DNA of 59,641 nucleotides from an uncultured cyanobacterium (GTDB lineage Bacteria > Cyanobacteriota > Cyanobacteriia > Cyanobacteriales > Nostocaceae): NCBI GenBank assembly GCA_903903925.1, contig CAIVAU010000147.1, positions 1-59,641 of the forward strand. The letters are read 5' to 3'. Position numbers and translations under genes: made by a program. Positions within the stretch are counted from its first letter, which is position 1. Each line of letters opens with the position of its first letter. A model generated the notes under the pieces. It was given only the letters and a program-made list of their open reading frames with translations, did no database searches and was not told where the DNA came from. Positions 1 to 7,985 of this stretch are shown here, in pieces.

Positions 1-1
1 G

Positions 2-796
2 AAAGATGGTTGCACTCCCTTATACCTAGCAGCTTACAGGAAGCAGCGGGAGATTGCTCAACTTCTGCTGAACTATGGAGCCACTATGGAGCCAGATATT
101 GCTTTGATGCTTGGAGACATTGAATTGGTCAAGTACTACCTAGATCAGAGGGTAGATGCCAATTCCAAACTAGCAAGAGGATTGACAAAAGGAGATTCAT
201 GGCTAATTGCAGCTATCGGGTACCAATATAAAAACAGAAATATTGTTGAACTGCTCCTCAATCATGGTGCTTTAGTTAATGAGAAGACAGGAACTTTTAA
301 GTTTTCCCCACTGCATCGGGCATCGATTATAGGTAGCCTAGATATTTGCTCACTTTTGATCACTCATGGTGCAGATGTTAACGCAGAAGATGTACATGGC
401 AATACTCCACTGCATCGGGCAGCCCAGTATGGACATCAAGATATAGTAGAATTCTTGTTGGACTGTAGCGCTAATGTCAATGCCTTAAATCAAGCAAGAA
501 GCAGCGCATTATTTCATGCAGCGCAGTTCCATCGCCTACAGGTGGTCGAGTGTCTGTTGTCTCGTGGAGCATCCGTAAATTTAACCGATGAGCAAGGTTT
601 TACGCCGCTTCTGAGAGCTTTACAGACGCCAGACGGCGACGAGATTGTTAGATTGCTAGTTACCCATGGTGCTGATGTTAATGTTCGATACCCTTATGGA
701 GCTAGATCTAGTGCACTGCGTATGGCTATGAACCAGAAAAACAAAGATCTCGTTGAACTACTCTTAGCTCATGGTGTGCGAGAAGATTTAGAGTGA
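2..796 (+). CDS. Ankyrin-repeat protein, 5' end outside the window
   Basis: The reading frame is open from base 2, and the ATG at 86 aligns with an internal Met of the paralogue at 1573-2466. The gene therefore starts upstream of the window. It shows at least six ankyrin repeats with the usual PLHRAA, DIVEFLL and GADVN signatures, and ends in a GVREDLE-like tail shared with the paralogue. No enzymatic domain or signal peptide is visible. Ankyrin repeats mediate protein-protein contacts, so a binding role is inferred but no partner can be named. It is the first of a tandem pair and carries one repeat more than the second copy. Confidence 0.85.
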   Translation, partial: KDGCTPLYLAAYRKQREIAQLLLNYGATMEPDIALMLGDIELVKYYLDQRVDANSKLARGLTKGDSWLIAAIGYQYKNRNIVELLLNHGALVNEKTGTFKFSPLHRASIIGSLDICSLLITHGADVNAEDVHGNTPLHRAAQYGHQDIVEFLLDCSANVNALNQARSSALFHAAQFHRLQVVECLLSRGASVNLTDEQGFTPLLRALQTPDGDEIVRLLVTHGADVNVRYPYGARSSALRMAMNQKNKDLVELLLAHGVREDLE

Positions 797-826
797 GTGC
801 GACACACTTCACTGTGATTGTGTTGC

Positions 827-856
827 TAGCATAGGAATGAAAGGAATACTATCGAA
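827..856. repeat. 30-bp repeat, copy 1 of 2
   Basis: This 30-bp sequence recurs at 2727-2756 with two mismatches. Copy 1 lies 31 bp after the first ankyrin gene. Copy 2 lies upstream of the 46-aa membrane protein gene. The spacing of about 1.9 kb matches the ankyrin duplication, so this is likely the 3' flank of a duplicated segment. Confidence 0.7.
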
Positions 857-939
857 TATTCCAAGAGTTCCAGAACTGCTTGGGAAATCACCTCACTCAC
901 ATTTGTCAAAAAGTACTCCATTGTTTAGCACTGACTCTT

Positions 940-1245
940 ATGGGCTTGGATTATGAATGGGTGACCCAACCTCCACCGGATGCAGCATTTGAGCCTTTCG
1001 TCGCAACATTTAGAATTCCCGACAATTCTTTACCACCAAAGGAAAACAATAGTTTCTTCCCAACTGGTTGGGTAGCTCAGAAAGTGAAAAGGCTCATTGG
1101 TGAAGCATACGTCATCAGCGGGTGTCGTCCCAATAGCGAATGGAATGCCCAAGTAACCGACGAATATGGAATAAGCATTGTAATTCAAGGATTTGCAGAT
1201 ATGAATCACAGAATTCTAACTGCTTTCCCTGGTATAAATAGCTAA
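940..1245 (+). CDS. Hypothetical protein, 101 aa
   Basis: The frame is open from 841 and has a TTG at 880 and an ATG at 940; I prefer the ATG. The product has no family I recognise, no signal peptide and no membrane segment. It contains a Pro-rich stretch (TQPPPDAAF) and a C-terminal half rich in Trp, Ile and charged residues (GWVAQKVKRL). It sits between two duplicated ankyrin genes and starts inside the region where their downstream flanks diverge, so it may be inserted DNA or the remains of a longer gene. Function is unknown. Confidence 0.4.
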   Translation: MGLDYEWVTQPPPDAAFEPFVATFRIPDNSLPPKENNSFFPTGWVAQKVKRLIGEAYVISGCRPNSEWNAQVTDEYGISIVIQGFADMNHRILTAFPGINS

Positions 1246-1316
1246 TAGACATCTCCAGAAATGAGGTATCGATCCTGACTGGACAAGGATTTTATCTTCT
1301 TTTTCGGAGATGTCTA
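1246..1316. repeat. Imperfect inverted repeat, 71 bp
   Basis: The arms at 1246-1261 and 1301-1316 match at 14 of 16 positions and carry TAGACATCTCC at the ends. The element begins at the stop codon of the preceding frame. It could act as a terminator or be a small palindromic mobile sequence. The rest of the gap to 1572 is AT-rich and shows nothing else except the hairpin at 1424-1441. Confidence 0.6.
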
Positions 1317-1423
1317 ATAATCTATATTCTGCTAGGATAAGGCAAAAGGTAAAACTCTGGAAATTTGTAATTTGATTATTCGAGGCTTAGTAAGCTGTTG
1401 CGCACTTAATTTGTATATGGGAC

Positions 1424-1441
1424 GCGGGCCGAAAAGCCCGC
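1424..1441. repeat. GC-rich hairpin GCGGGC/GCCCGC
   Basis: A 6-bp perfect stem closes a 6-nt loop (CGAAAA) in otherwise AT-rich intergenic DNA. It belongs to the same general class of GC-rich intergenic palindromes as 3092-3117 and 7826-7853. Confidence 0.5.
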
Positions 1442-1572
1442 ACTACAATAATTTTACGTTTTCGTCTTATACAATCTAGCTGCGCATCAGCTTATCCCAA
1501 TATTTAAGCTAATTTTCAGAATTAATCTAGCAGAATTAATTTTGGATATGTTACTAGTGCTACTAAATTTAT

Positions 1573-2466
1573 ATGTTTTACTCTGAAGGAAAAATCTGTT
1601 CAGCCTTACTTATTGCTGCTGCTCGCGGAAATAAAGATATCGTAGAATTATTGATTGCTGCTGGTGCAAGCGTTCATGTTATAGATGGTTTGGGTGAAAC
1701 GCCCTTACATAAAGTATCTGCGAACGGACATAAGGATATAGTTCAACTTCTAATCGATAAGGGAGCGCAAATTGATGTTAAAGCAAAAAATGGTTGTACT
1801 CCTTTATACGTTGCAGCGTCCAGTCAACATAAACACATTACTCAACTTCTTTTAGACTATGGTGCTGTCATGGAACCAGACATCGCTTTAATGCTTGAAG
1901 ATATTGAATTAGTCAAGCACTATCTAAATCAAGGAGTAGATGCGAATTCTAAACTCGCTAAAGGATATACTACCGGAGAATCATGGCTCACCAAAGCCGT
2001 TGCGTACCAAAACAGAGATTTGGTTGAACTTCTTCTAGATCGTGGTGCCGATGTCAATGCAGAAGATAAATATGGAAAAACCCCTCTGCATGGGGCAGCC
2101 GAGTGTGGAAACCAGGATATCGTCGAGTTTCTGTTAGACTGTGGTGCTAATGTTAATGCCCTAGACTTGTCAAAAAGTAGTCCATTATTTGAAGCTGCAC
2201 GGCTTCATAATCCACAGGCAGCGAAGTCTCTTTTGTCTCGTGGTGCGTTCGTCAATTTAACAGACACCTCTGGATGGACACCTCTCCTGCGTGCTTTTCA
2301 GCAGTCAGGTAATGATGAGATTGTTAGAGTTCTTGTTACATATGGTGCTGACGTTAATGTTCGAGGTTGTCGAGGAGAGAGTCCGCTTCATCTAGCTGTC
2401 GCGCAGAATAACAAATATCTAGTTGAGTTACTGTTAGTTCATGGTGCGCGACAAGGTTTAGAGTGA
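1573..2466 (+). CDS. Ankyrin-repeat protein
   Basis: The 297-aa product is built almost wholly of ankyrin repeats, about eight, with recurring TPLH, DIVxLL and GADVN motifs. A degenerate section around residues 101-130 (MEPDIALML, then DIELVKHYLNQ) replaces a canonical repeat, and the first copy has the same section. No signal peptide or catalytic domain is seen. The start is the first ATG and has no clear Shine-Dalgarno sequence. The gene is a tandem paralogue of 2-796 with many substitutions, so the duplication is not recent. A protein-binding role is inferred from the fold alone. Confidence 0.85.
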   Translation: MFYSEGKICSALLIAAARGNKDIVELLIAAGASVHVIDGLGETPLHKVSANGHKDIVQLLIDKGAQIDVKAKNGCTPLYVAASSQHKHITQLLLDYGAVMEPDIALMLEDIELVKHYLNQGVDANSKLAKGYTTGESWLTKAVAYQNRDLVELLLDRGADVNAEDKYGKTPLHGAAECGNQDIVEFLLDCGANVNALDLSKSSPLFEAARLHNPQAAKSLLSRGAFVNLTDTSGWTPLLRAFQQSGNDEIVRVLVTYGADVNVRGCRGESPLHLAVAQNNKYLVELLLVHGARQGLE

Positions 2467-2797
2467 GTAAGTTTTTGGCAAAACCTTCGCAGTATTGCAT
2501 TTTTAACTTCTGAAGAATGTTCAAAGTTTACAGGGGATAGCTCAACAAAAATATTGTGCTGCTAATCCTTCTGTTTCTGTATGCGGCGGATTTCCTCTGA
2601 AAATATCCGAAACTTTACATCATCGCTTCAGGCGGCACTGGCTGAGTTGTCCCATTCTAACTAGGGCTTGTGTGATTTTATGTGAAACCCTGTGTGGGTC
2701 TTACAACAAAATTGATAAATTTCGCATAGCATAGGAGTGAAAGGAATACCATCGAAACGGTCAGATTATCGATGTAACACAGGAGGATCACAAAGCT
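2467..2797. other. Intergenic region upstream of the 46-aa membrane protein
   Basis: No credible gene is present. It holds copy 2 of the 30-bp repeat at 2727-2756. A strong ribosome binding site (AGGAGG) at 2781-2786 lies 11 nt before the ATG at 2798 and decides the start of that small gene. Confidence 0.6.
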
Positions 2798-2938
2798 ATG
2801 TCCGACTTAAACCGAGGAATCATGAAATTTGAAGGTGCTGATTCTCCAAAAGTCGTCACCATCTCAACTGTGCTGATCTTGGGTTCAATTGTGGCACTGA
2901 TTATTTGGGCGCTGCAAGCAGCTTACGCAGTCAGCTAG
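2798..2938 (+). CDS. Small single-span membrane protein, 46 aa
   Basis: The product begins MSDLNRGIMKFEGADSPK and then has one hydrophobic helix (residues about 19-40, VVTISTVLILGSIVALIIW) and a short tail AYAVS. A consensus AGGAGG site stands 11 nt before the ATG, strong evidence of translation. The size, the charged N-terminus and the single helix resemble the many tiny thylakoid proteins of cyanobacteria, but I cannot name the family, so any photosystem role is inference. It is transcribed away from the ankyrin genes, and its upstream region contains one copy of the 30-bp repeat. Confidence 0.75.
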   Translation: MSDLNRGIMKFEGADSPKVVTISTVLILGSIVALIIWALQAAYAVS

Positions 2939-3091
2939 AGGAAAAGCATTTTAGGGGGAGTGGGGAGTAGGGGAAGCTATTTTGTCGAGTGGGCTTTATA
3001 CCTACAACGCGCATTTTTTATTCCCTGCTAGAAAGCGACTGACGGGCGACACACCACTCGCTACGAAGGTCAGAAATTCCTCTGCACTTCT

Positions 3092-3117
3092 GTAAGGGCG
3101 GGGGGACCCCGCCCCTA
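3092..3117. repeat. GC-rich palindrome upstream of the PlsY-like fusion gene
   Basis: The arms GTAAGGGCGGGG and CCCCGCCCCTAC pair at 11 of 12 positions around a 3-nt centre. They share the GTAGGGGCG end sequence with the palindrome at 7826-7853, so both likely belong to one repeat family. The palindrome lies about 30 bp before the start codon of the next gene. Confidence 0.55.
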
Positions 3118-3145
3118 CACACTTCTATCTCCTAACTCGCTTTCT

Positions 3146-6076
3146 ATGTCGGAACTCTGGGGTATTTTGGTTATTTTCATCGTTTGTCCTCTGTTGGGTG
3201 CATTACCGCTGATTGCTACGGTTACTCAAGCTTTTGGCAAGCGGAAGTTAGCTGACATTGGTACTGGCAATATCAGTGTCTCGGCGGCTTTCTACCATGG
3301 TGGTACATGGGTAGGGATTCTGGCAGTTTGTTCAGAAGCTTTCAAAGGTATAGCTGCAGTCCTGCTTGCTCGATCTGTCTTCGGAAGTGGTTCGGCTTGG
3401 GAGTTAATTGCTCTCATGACTCTTGTACTAGGTCGGTACTGGGTAGGTAAAGGAGCAGGTACGACAAACGTTGTCTGGGGATTTCTGGTACATGATCCAC
3501 TGGCGACAGCATTTGTCTTGTTGTTTGCCAGTATAGGCTTTACCATTTTACGCTCTAGAAAACTCGCAAAATTTGGAGTTTTAGTGCTCTTTCCCCTGAT
3601 TTTAGCGTTCCTGCACCCACAGGATTTATGGAGAATATTGGCTGCTGTTGCCTCGGCGGTTTTACTAGGCTGGATTTATACACAAATGCCGGATGATTTG
3701 GACTTAAAGGCTGAAGAAGCGCAAACAGAATCGCGAGGAGTATTTCAATTTTTGCGGGGCGACCGAACTACTCAGGGGGGCGGGGGAGCAGGGGAGCAGG
3801 GGGGCAGGGGAGAAGAATTGACATCGGTAATCTTACGGGGGGAAGGGAGTATTTTATCCCTTGATGATGATTTGGATGGGTTGCTATTTGGTCACAAGGC
3901 AGCTAGATTATCTCAAATTAAGCGATGGGGTTATTTAGTGCCAAAGGGATGGGTACTAGCTCCCTTGGATGACCCAGGATCGTTGATTGAATTTCTTCAA
4001 CCGTCGGATTTATCTCCGCTGGTGGTGCGTTCTTCAGCAATTGGAGAAGATTCGGAACACGCTTCGGCTGCTGGGCAATATGAAACGATTCTGAACGTCA
4101 CGACTCAAGATGGGCTGCAACAGGCGATCGCCCAAGTTCGGTCTTCCTACAATCATCCAGTTGCAGTGCAGTACCGACGCGATCGCTCTTTGAACGAAGC
4201 AGGAATGGCGGTACTGATTCAACAGCAAGTCCAAGGAGTCTTTTCTGGTGTTGCCTTTACCCGCGATCCTATGACTCAACAAGGCGATGCTGTGGTCATA
4301 GAAGCATTGCCAGGAAACGCAACGCAAGTTGTCTCTGGACGAGTGACACCAGAGCAATATCGTGTCTTTGTGGTCGAAACAGAAAATTTTGCCTCTGCAC
4401 AATTAGAGGGCGAGGGGCAAGTCCCAGCAACAATCATCAAGCAAGTGGCATACTTAGCCAGACAGCTAGAAGAACGTTACTATGGCATTCCCCAAGATAT
4501 CGAGTGGTGTTACGACGGTCAAACGCTTTGGGTGTTGCAAGTTCGACCCATCAGTACCCTGCTACCCATCTGGACGCGCAAAATTGCGGCTGAAGTCATT
4601 CCCGGACTGATTCGCCCATTAACTTGGTCGATTAATCGTCCATTGACTTGTGGCGTTTGGGGAGGAATTTTTGCTTTGGTGCTAGGTAAACGCGACCTTG
4701 GCTTGGATTTTAGCCAAACAGCAACGCTGCACTATTCAAGAGCTTATTTTAATGCCTCTCTCTTAGGAGAGATTTTTTTGCGCATGGGTTTGCCTCCTGA
4801 AAGTCTGGAGTTTTTGACTAGGGGAGCCAAGTTGAGTAAGCCGCCCTTGAAAACCACGTTGCGGAATCTACCTGGACTCGCAAGGTTGCTGGTACGGGAA
4901 TTTTATCTAGAGAAGGATTTTAATCGGGATAATCGCAGACAGTTTACTCCTGTTTTATCTCAATTAGCTGAAGAATTAGTGAGTGATCTTGAGCCGACGA
5001 AACTGTTGGCAAGAATTAACCTCATCTTGGAGTTACTGCATAGTGCAACATACTACAGTATTTTGGCTCCGTTGAGTGCGGCGTTGCGCCAAGCAATTTT
5101 TCGAGTAAAGGATGAGGACATTGATCATAGTCTCACACCAGAGGTGGCGGTGTTGCGATCGCTTCAAGATTTAGCCGCAACTGCCAAACAGATGTTACCA
5201 GAGTTCGAGCCTAATCAGGTCTTTGAGAAGTTGGCGCAAACACAAGAGGGGCAAGAAATTCTGGAAAAAGTTGAGAAATTACTCTCTTCTTACGGTTATT
5301 TGAGTGAAGTGGGAACCGATATTGCAATTCCTACCTGGAAGGAAGAACCCCAGCCTTTAAAGCAATTGTTTGTACAATTTATACTCTTAAATGAGCCGCA
5401 GAAGCGGAACGAGAGGAAGAAGAAAGGTTTTGTGCAGCGGCGTGTAGATCTCAAGGGAAAGGTAACGGAAGTTTATTCAAAAGCTTTAGCAGAGTTGCGT
5501 TGGTGTTTTGTGGCGCTGGAAAAGATTTGGTTAAAGTCAGGTTTACTTGAGCAGCCTGGAGATATATTTTTTCTAGAGTTTGATGAAGTGCGGCGTCTTA
5601 TTGAAAATTGTGAGCCCGAATTTGTTAAACATTTGCAGGAATTAATCCAACTAAGGCAATGGCAACTGAAAGAAGATAGTCAGTTAGATCCAGTACCCCT
5701 TTTAATTTATGGCAATAATCCCCCAGCCTTGATCCAAACTGTTTCTCTCTCCCCTGATCATGTTTTAAAAGGCATTCCCGCCAGTCCAGGACAAGCGGAA
5801 GGAATAGTAAAAGTTTTACGGAATTTTCAAGCTTTGCCAGAAATTGACCAGGATACGATTCTAGTAGTACCTTACACAGATTCTGGTTGGGCACCCCTAC
5901 TAGTTAGAGCTGGAGGATTAATTGCCGAAGCCGGTGGAAGACTTTCTCACGGAGCAATCTTGGCCCGCGAGTATGGCATTCCTGCCGTAATGGATGTCCG
6001 AAGTGCTACCTCACTTTTGCAAGATGGTCAGAGGGTAAGGATTGATGGGAATAGAGGTATTGTGGAAATATCCTGA
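3146..6076 (+). CDS. PlsY-like membrane domain fused to a PEP-utilising (PEP synthase/rifampin phosphotransferase-like) enzyme
   Basis: This is a 976-aa two-part protein. Residues 1-190 form a multi-span membrane domain that resembles the glycerol-3-phosphate acyltransferase PlsY, with DIGTGNISVSAAF matching the GSGNIGATN motif and GKGAGTTN matching the GGKG motif. Both are altered, so acyltransferase activity is uncertain. After a Gly-rich linker (residues about 209-222) comes an ATP-binding PPDK_N-type domain with VVRSSAIGEDSEHASAAGQ (about residues 292-310). A long middle region follows, then a C-terminal swivelling domain with the phosphohistidine motif GGRLSHGAILARE, His935. The order ATP domain, middle domain, His domain is that of PEP synthase and rifampin phosphotransferase. 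In the family, His carries a phosphoryl group from ATP to a substrate. The substrate here is unknown, and a membrane lipid or polyprenyl compound is only a guess. Confidence 0.85.
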   Translation: MSELWGILVIFIVCPLLGALPLIATVTQAFGKRKLADIGTGNISVSAAFYHGGTWVGILAVCSEAFKGIAAVLLARSVFGSGSAWELIALMTLVLGRYWVGKGAGTTNVVWGFLVHDPLATAFVLLFASIGFTILRSRKLAKFGVLVLFPLILAFLHPQDLWRILAAVASAVLLGWIYTQMPDDLDLKAEEAQTESRGVFQFLRGDRTTQGGGGAGEQGGRGEELTSVILRGEGSILSLDDDLDGLLFGHKAARLSQIKRWGYLVPKGWVLAPLDDPGSLIEFLQPSDLSPLVVRSSAIGEDSEHASAAGQYETILNVTTQDGLQQAIAQVRSSYNHPVAVQYRRDRSLNEAGMAVLIQQQVQGVFSGVAFTRDPMTQQGDAVVIEALPGNATQVVSGRVTPEQYRVFVVETENFASAQLEGEGQVPATIIKQVAYLARQLEERYYGIPQDIEWCYDGQTLWVLQVRPISTLLPIWTRKIAAEVIPGLIRPLTWSINRPLTCGVWGGIFALVLGKRDLGLDFSQTATLHYSRAYFNASLLGEIFLRMGLPPESLEFLTRGAKLSKPPLKTTLRNLPGLARLLVREFYLEKDFNRDNRRQFTPVLSQLAEELVSDLEPTKLLARINLILELLHSATYYSILAPLSAALRQAIFRVKDEDIDHSLTPEVAVLRSLQDLAATAKQMLPEFEPNQVFEKLAQTQEGQEILEKVEKLLSSYGYLSEVGTDIAIPTWKEEPQPLKQLFVQFILLNEPQKRNERKKKGFVQRRVDLKGKVTEVYSKALAELRWCFVALEKIWLKSGLLEQPGDIFFLEFDEVRRLIENCEPEFVKHLQELIQLRQWQLKEDSQLDPVPLLIYGNNPPALIQTVSLSPDHVLKGIPASPGQAEGIVKVLRNFQALPEIDQDTILVVPYTDSGWAPLLVRAGGLIAEAGGRLSHGAILAREYGIPAVMDVRSATSLLQDGQRVRIDGNRGIVEIS
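3775..3812 (+). repeat. G-rich tandem repeat inside the fusion gene
   Basis: GGGGGAGCAGGGGAGCAGG-type sequence, identical in style to intergenic arrays at 16529-16556 and 37062-37130, sits in frame and encodes the Gly/Glu/Gln linker between the membrane and ATP-binding parts. Confidence 0.75.
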
Positions 6077-6119
6077 GATGAGAGGGTCATGCTCTCCCCA
6101 ACCGAAACCTAAAGAAAGG

Positions 6120-6171
6120 AAAAAGCCCTCATCCTTTGGCTGAGGGCGGCAATTAGGGTGCATCTACCATC
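6120..6171 (-). ncRNA. Element A: candidate short RNA or 3' UTR terminator (GATGCACCCT family)
   Basis: Read on the minus strand, the conserved decamer GATGCACCCT (6155-6164) is followed by AATTGCC and a hairpin with 7-bp stem GCCCTCA/TGAGGGC (6125-6147), then a T-run. TATAAA lies just upstream at 6172-6177, but its spacing differs from copies C and D, so promoter activity is less certain. Homology to element B extends a further ~35 bp upstream, to about 6209. It lies downstream of the secreted-protein gene at 6279-6725 on the same strand and could simply end that transcript. Confidence 0.5.
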
Positions 6172-6278
6172 TTTATATCCAGCATTTTTTCCCTGCATCC
6201 GGAAAGTTTAAACATGAACAACAGCGGGTGTAAGCGGCTCTCCCTTTTACCCCACAAACACATAGGGATTTTCAATGT

Positions 6279-6725
6279 CTATTCCTGTGACAAGAATCTT
6301 GATGCTGATATCCAACTCCGTTCGTAACTTGAAGAACCGAAAACCAAACCAGTAGCACCGCCTACCAACGCACCTACCGTACCACAAATAGGTGCGGCAG
6401 GAGCCAAAACAACGGTTTGAGTACATGCAACTGTACCGACCACAGCACCAGCAGCAGCACCAGCAGCAGCACCCTTTAAGCTTGGGTCGATTATAATCGT
6501 CCAAGAATCGGGGTCTGTTTCATGCTTGAGAAGTACTGCCCCCGCACTGCCATAACCATAATTACCATCGGGGCGTGTTTTGTGCCTGAGAATTACTGCC
6601 CCCCCCACAGCGGCATCATCATCAATAGAATCAATATCTTGTGGTATTGCATAAGCAACTGCAGTATTTAACAGAAAAACTACAGATAGAAAAAACGCAA
6701 CAATTAATTTAGATAGACCTTGCAT
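6279..6725 (-). CDS. Secreted protein with glycine-zipper-like segment
   Basis: The 148-aa product has a clear signal peptide ending near AVAYA (residue about 26). Then come two copies of a motif, GGAVILRHKTRPDGN and AGAVLLKHETDPDSW. A Gly/Ala-rich hydrophobic region follows (KGAAAGAAAGAVVG and GTVGALVGGATGLVFG) that resembles glycine-zipper membrane segments. A run of eight C at 6599-6606 lies inside the coding sequence and could slip. No family is recognised. Such proteins are usually periplasmic or outer-membrane associated, which is inferred here. It is transcribed towards element A. Confidence 0.65.
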   Translation of the reverse strand: MQGLSKLIVAFFLSVVFLLNTAVAYAIPQDIDSIDDDAAVGGAVILRHKTRPDGNYGYGSAGAVLLKHETDPDSWTIIIDPSLKGAAAGAAAGAVVGTVACTQTVVLAPAAPICGTVGALVGGATGLVFGSSSYERSWISASRFLSQE

Positions 6726-7030
6726 GAGTGCCTTAAACCTCAGTTATAGGAGAACAACCAGAAACAGCAACCTGATCCTATGATTAGTATTCCCAGACTG
6801 CAAATAGATTTAACAAAATAGATGTGCTTTAGAATGCTTTATTTGATAGACTACGATAATGCTAATTTATACGTTAGCTTTAAAAACGCAGCTATCTACC
6901 GTCCTTGGAGAAGCTATATTTACTCTATTTGGTGAGTCTAAGTACAACACCCGTGAATGAATGGAATCTGAACACAGTAGTTGGAACTCTAAAATAATAT
7001 AAGATAGAGCTATAATCTATATAACAGGTA
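6726..7030. other. Divergent intergenic region before xisH
   Basis: AT-rich and without a credible gene. It must hold promoters for the minus-strand secreted protein and for xisH. An AT-rich stretch ending in TATAATCTAT about 10 nt before the xisH start could include the xisH -10 element, but no clear -35 was found. Confidence 0.4.
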
Positions 7031-7447
7031 ATGGCAGCCAAAGATTTATTTCATGATGCTGTAAGAAAATCTCTCTTAAAGGAGCAGTGGGTGATTACAG
7101 ATGACCCCTTAAAAATCAAAATTGAAGGGGTGAAGTTTGAGATTGATTTGGCAGCAGAAAGGGTGTTTGCCGCTGAGAAAGAAGGACAAAAAATCGCTGT
7201 AGAAATCAAAAGTTTTCTCAACAACTCTGTGCTTACTGATTTTCACGCCGCCTTAGGACAATTTTTAAACTATCGACTTGCTCTACAAATAACTGAATCC
7301 AACAGGGTACTCTATTTAGCAGTGCCTTTCGATACATTTGATTCTTTCTTTCAAGAAGTGTTTGTTCAACAAGCTGTTAATCTTTATCAACTCAAGTTGA
7401 TCGTTTATGATCCAAATCAGGAGGTAATTATCGCATGGAAAGATTAG
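7031..7447 (+). CDS. xisH: XisH family protein
   Basis: The 138-aa product matches XisH, first named as a factor required for excision of the fdxN element in heterocysts. The family is widespread in cyanobacteria as xisH-xisI pairs. The sequence begins MAAKDLFHDAVRKSL and contains a nuclease-like core with Asp39 in FEIDLAAER and Glu58/Lys60 in AVEIKSF. This pattern is typical of the PD-(D/E)xK fold, so a DNA-cleaving or DNA-binding role is inferred. It overlaps xisI by 13 bp, implying translational coupling. No XisF-type recombinase is present in the window. Confidence 0.9.
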   Translation: MAAKDLFHDAVRKSLLKEQWVITDDPLKIKIEGVKFEIDLAAERVFAAEKEGQKIAVEIKSFLNNSVLTDFHAALGQFLNYRLALQITESNRVLYLAVPFDTFDSFFQEVFVQQAVNLYQLKLIVYDPNQEVIIAWKD

Positions 7448-7770
7448 AACATTACCGTCAATGTATTCGTCAGTTGCTCAGTCAAGAAGTAACTCTAGTA
7501 GAGTCAAATTCAGACATTGAATGTCAACTAATTTTTGATGTAGAACATGACCACTATCAGTTATTAGATTTAGGTTGGGATGGTCTTAAACGAATTTACA
7601 ACTGTTTTATCCATTTAGATATTAAGAATGACAAGATATGGATTCAGCGGAATATGACTGAAACAGATATTGCACAAGAATTAGTGGATATGGGAGTATC
7701 AAAGGAAGATATTATTTTCGGTTTGCATCCTCCTTATAAACGACCTTATACAGGCTATGGAGTTGCTTGA
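7435..7770 (+). CDS. xisI: XisI family protein
   Basis: The 111-aa product is a full-length XisI protein (MERLEHYRQCIRQLL at the start, HPPYKRPYTGYGVA at the end). XisI is always paired with XisH, and both are required for fdxN element excision in Anabaena; how they act is not established. The start codon lies inside xisH, so the two are expressed together. Both are at their usual length with no sign of decay. Outside the fdxN element these pairs are often called on defence-like or regulatory grounds, which is not shown here. Confidence 0.9.
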   Translation: MERLEHYRQCIRQLLSQEVTLVESNSDIECQLIFDVEHDHYQLLDLGWDGLKRIYNCFIHLDIKNDKIWIQRNMTETDIAQELVDMGVSKEDIIFGLHPPYKRPYTGYGVA

Positions 7771-7825
7771 TTCCTGGTATTTCTCTTTTTTCTTACTGGA
7801 TCTGAAGATAGGAAATTGATTCGGT

Positions 7826-7853
7826 GTAGGGGCGTATTGCAATACGCCCCTAC
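7826..7853. repeat. Perfect 28-bp palindrome downstream of xisI
   Basis: GTAGGGGCGTATTG and its exact complement form a perfect palindrome 55 bp after the xisI stop. It could terminate xisHI transcription, but there is no T-run. It shares end sequence with the palindrome at 3092-3117. Confidence 0.65.
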
Positions 7854-7933
7854 TTGACATTTCGAGACAATAAGAATATCAATTTTGAGGGTTAAAAGTA
7901 TCAGCTACTCGTAAAGGCAAATTTAAAAAACGG

Positions 7934-7985
7934 AAAAAGCCCTCAGCCAAAGGATGAGGGCGGCAATTAGGGTGCATCTACTATA
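7934..7985 (-). ncRNA. Element B: candidate short RNA or 3' UTR terminator (GATGCACCCT family)
   Basis: This is a near copy of element A in the same orientation. GATGCACCCT is at 7969-7978, AATTGCC follows, then a GCCCTCA/TGAGGGC hairpin (7939-7961) and a T-run. The 9-nt loop at 7946-7954 is the exact reverse complement of the loop in A. The shared sequence continues upstream to about 8020 and touches the end of the kinase gene, so this element may serve as that gene's terminator. Confidence 0.5.
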
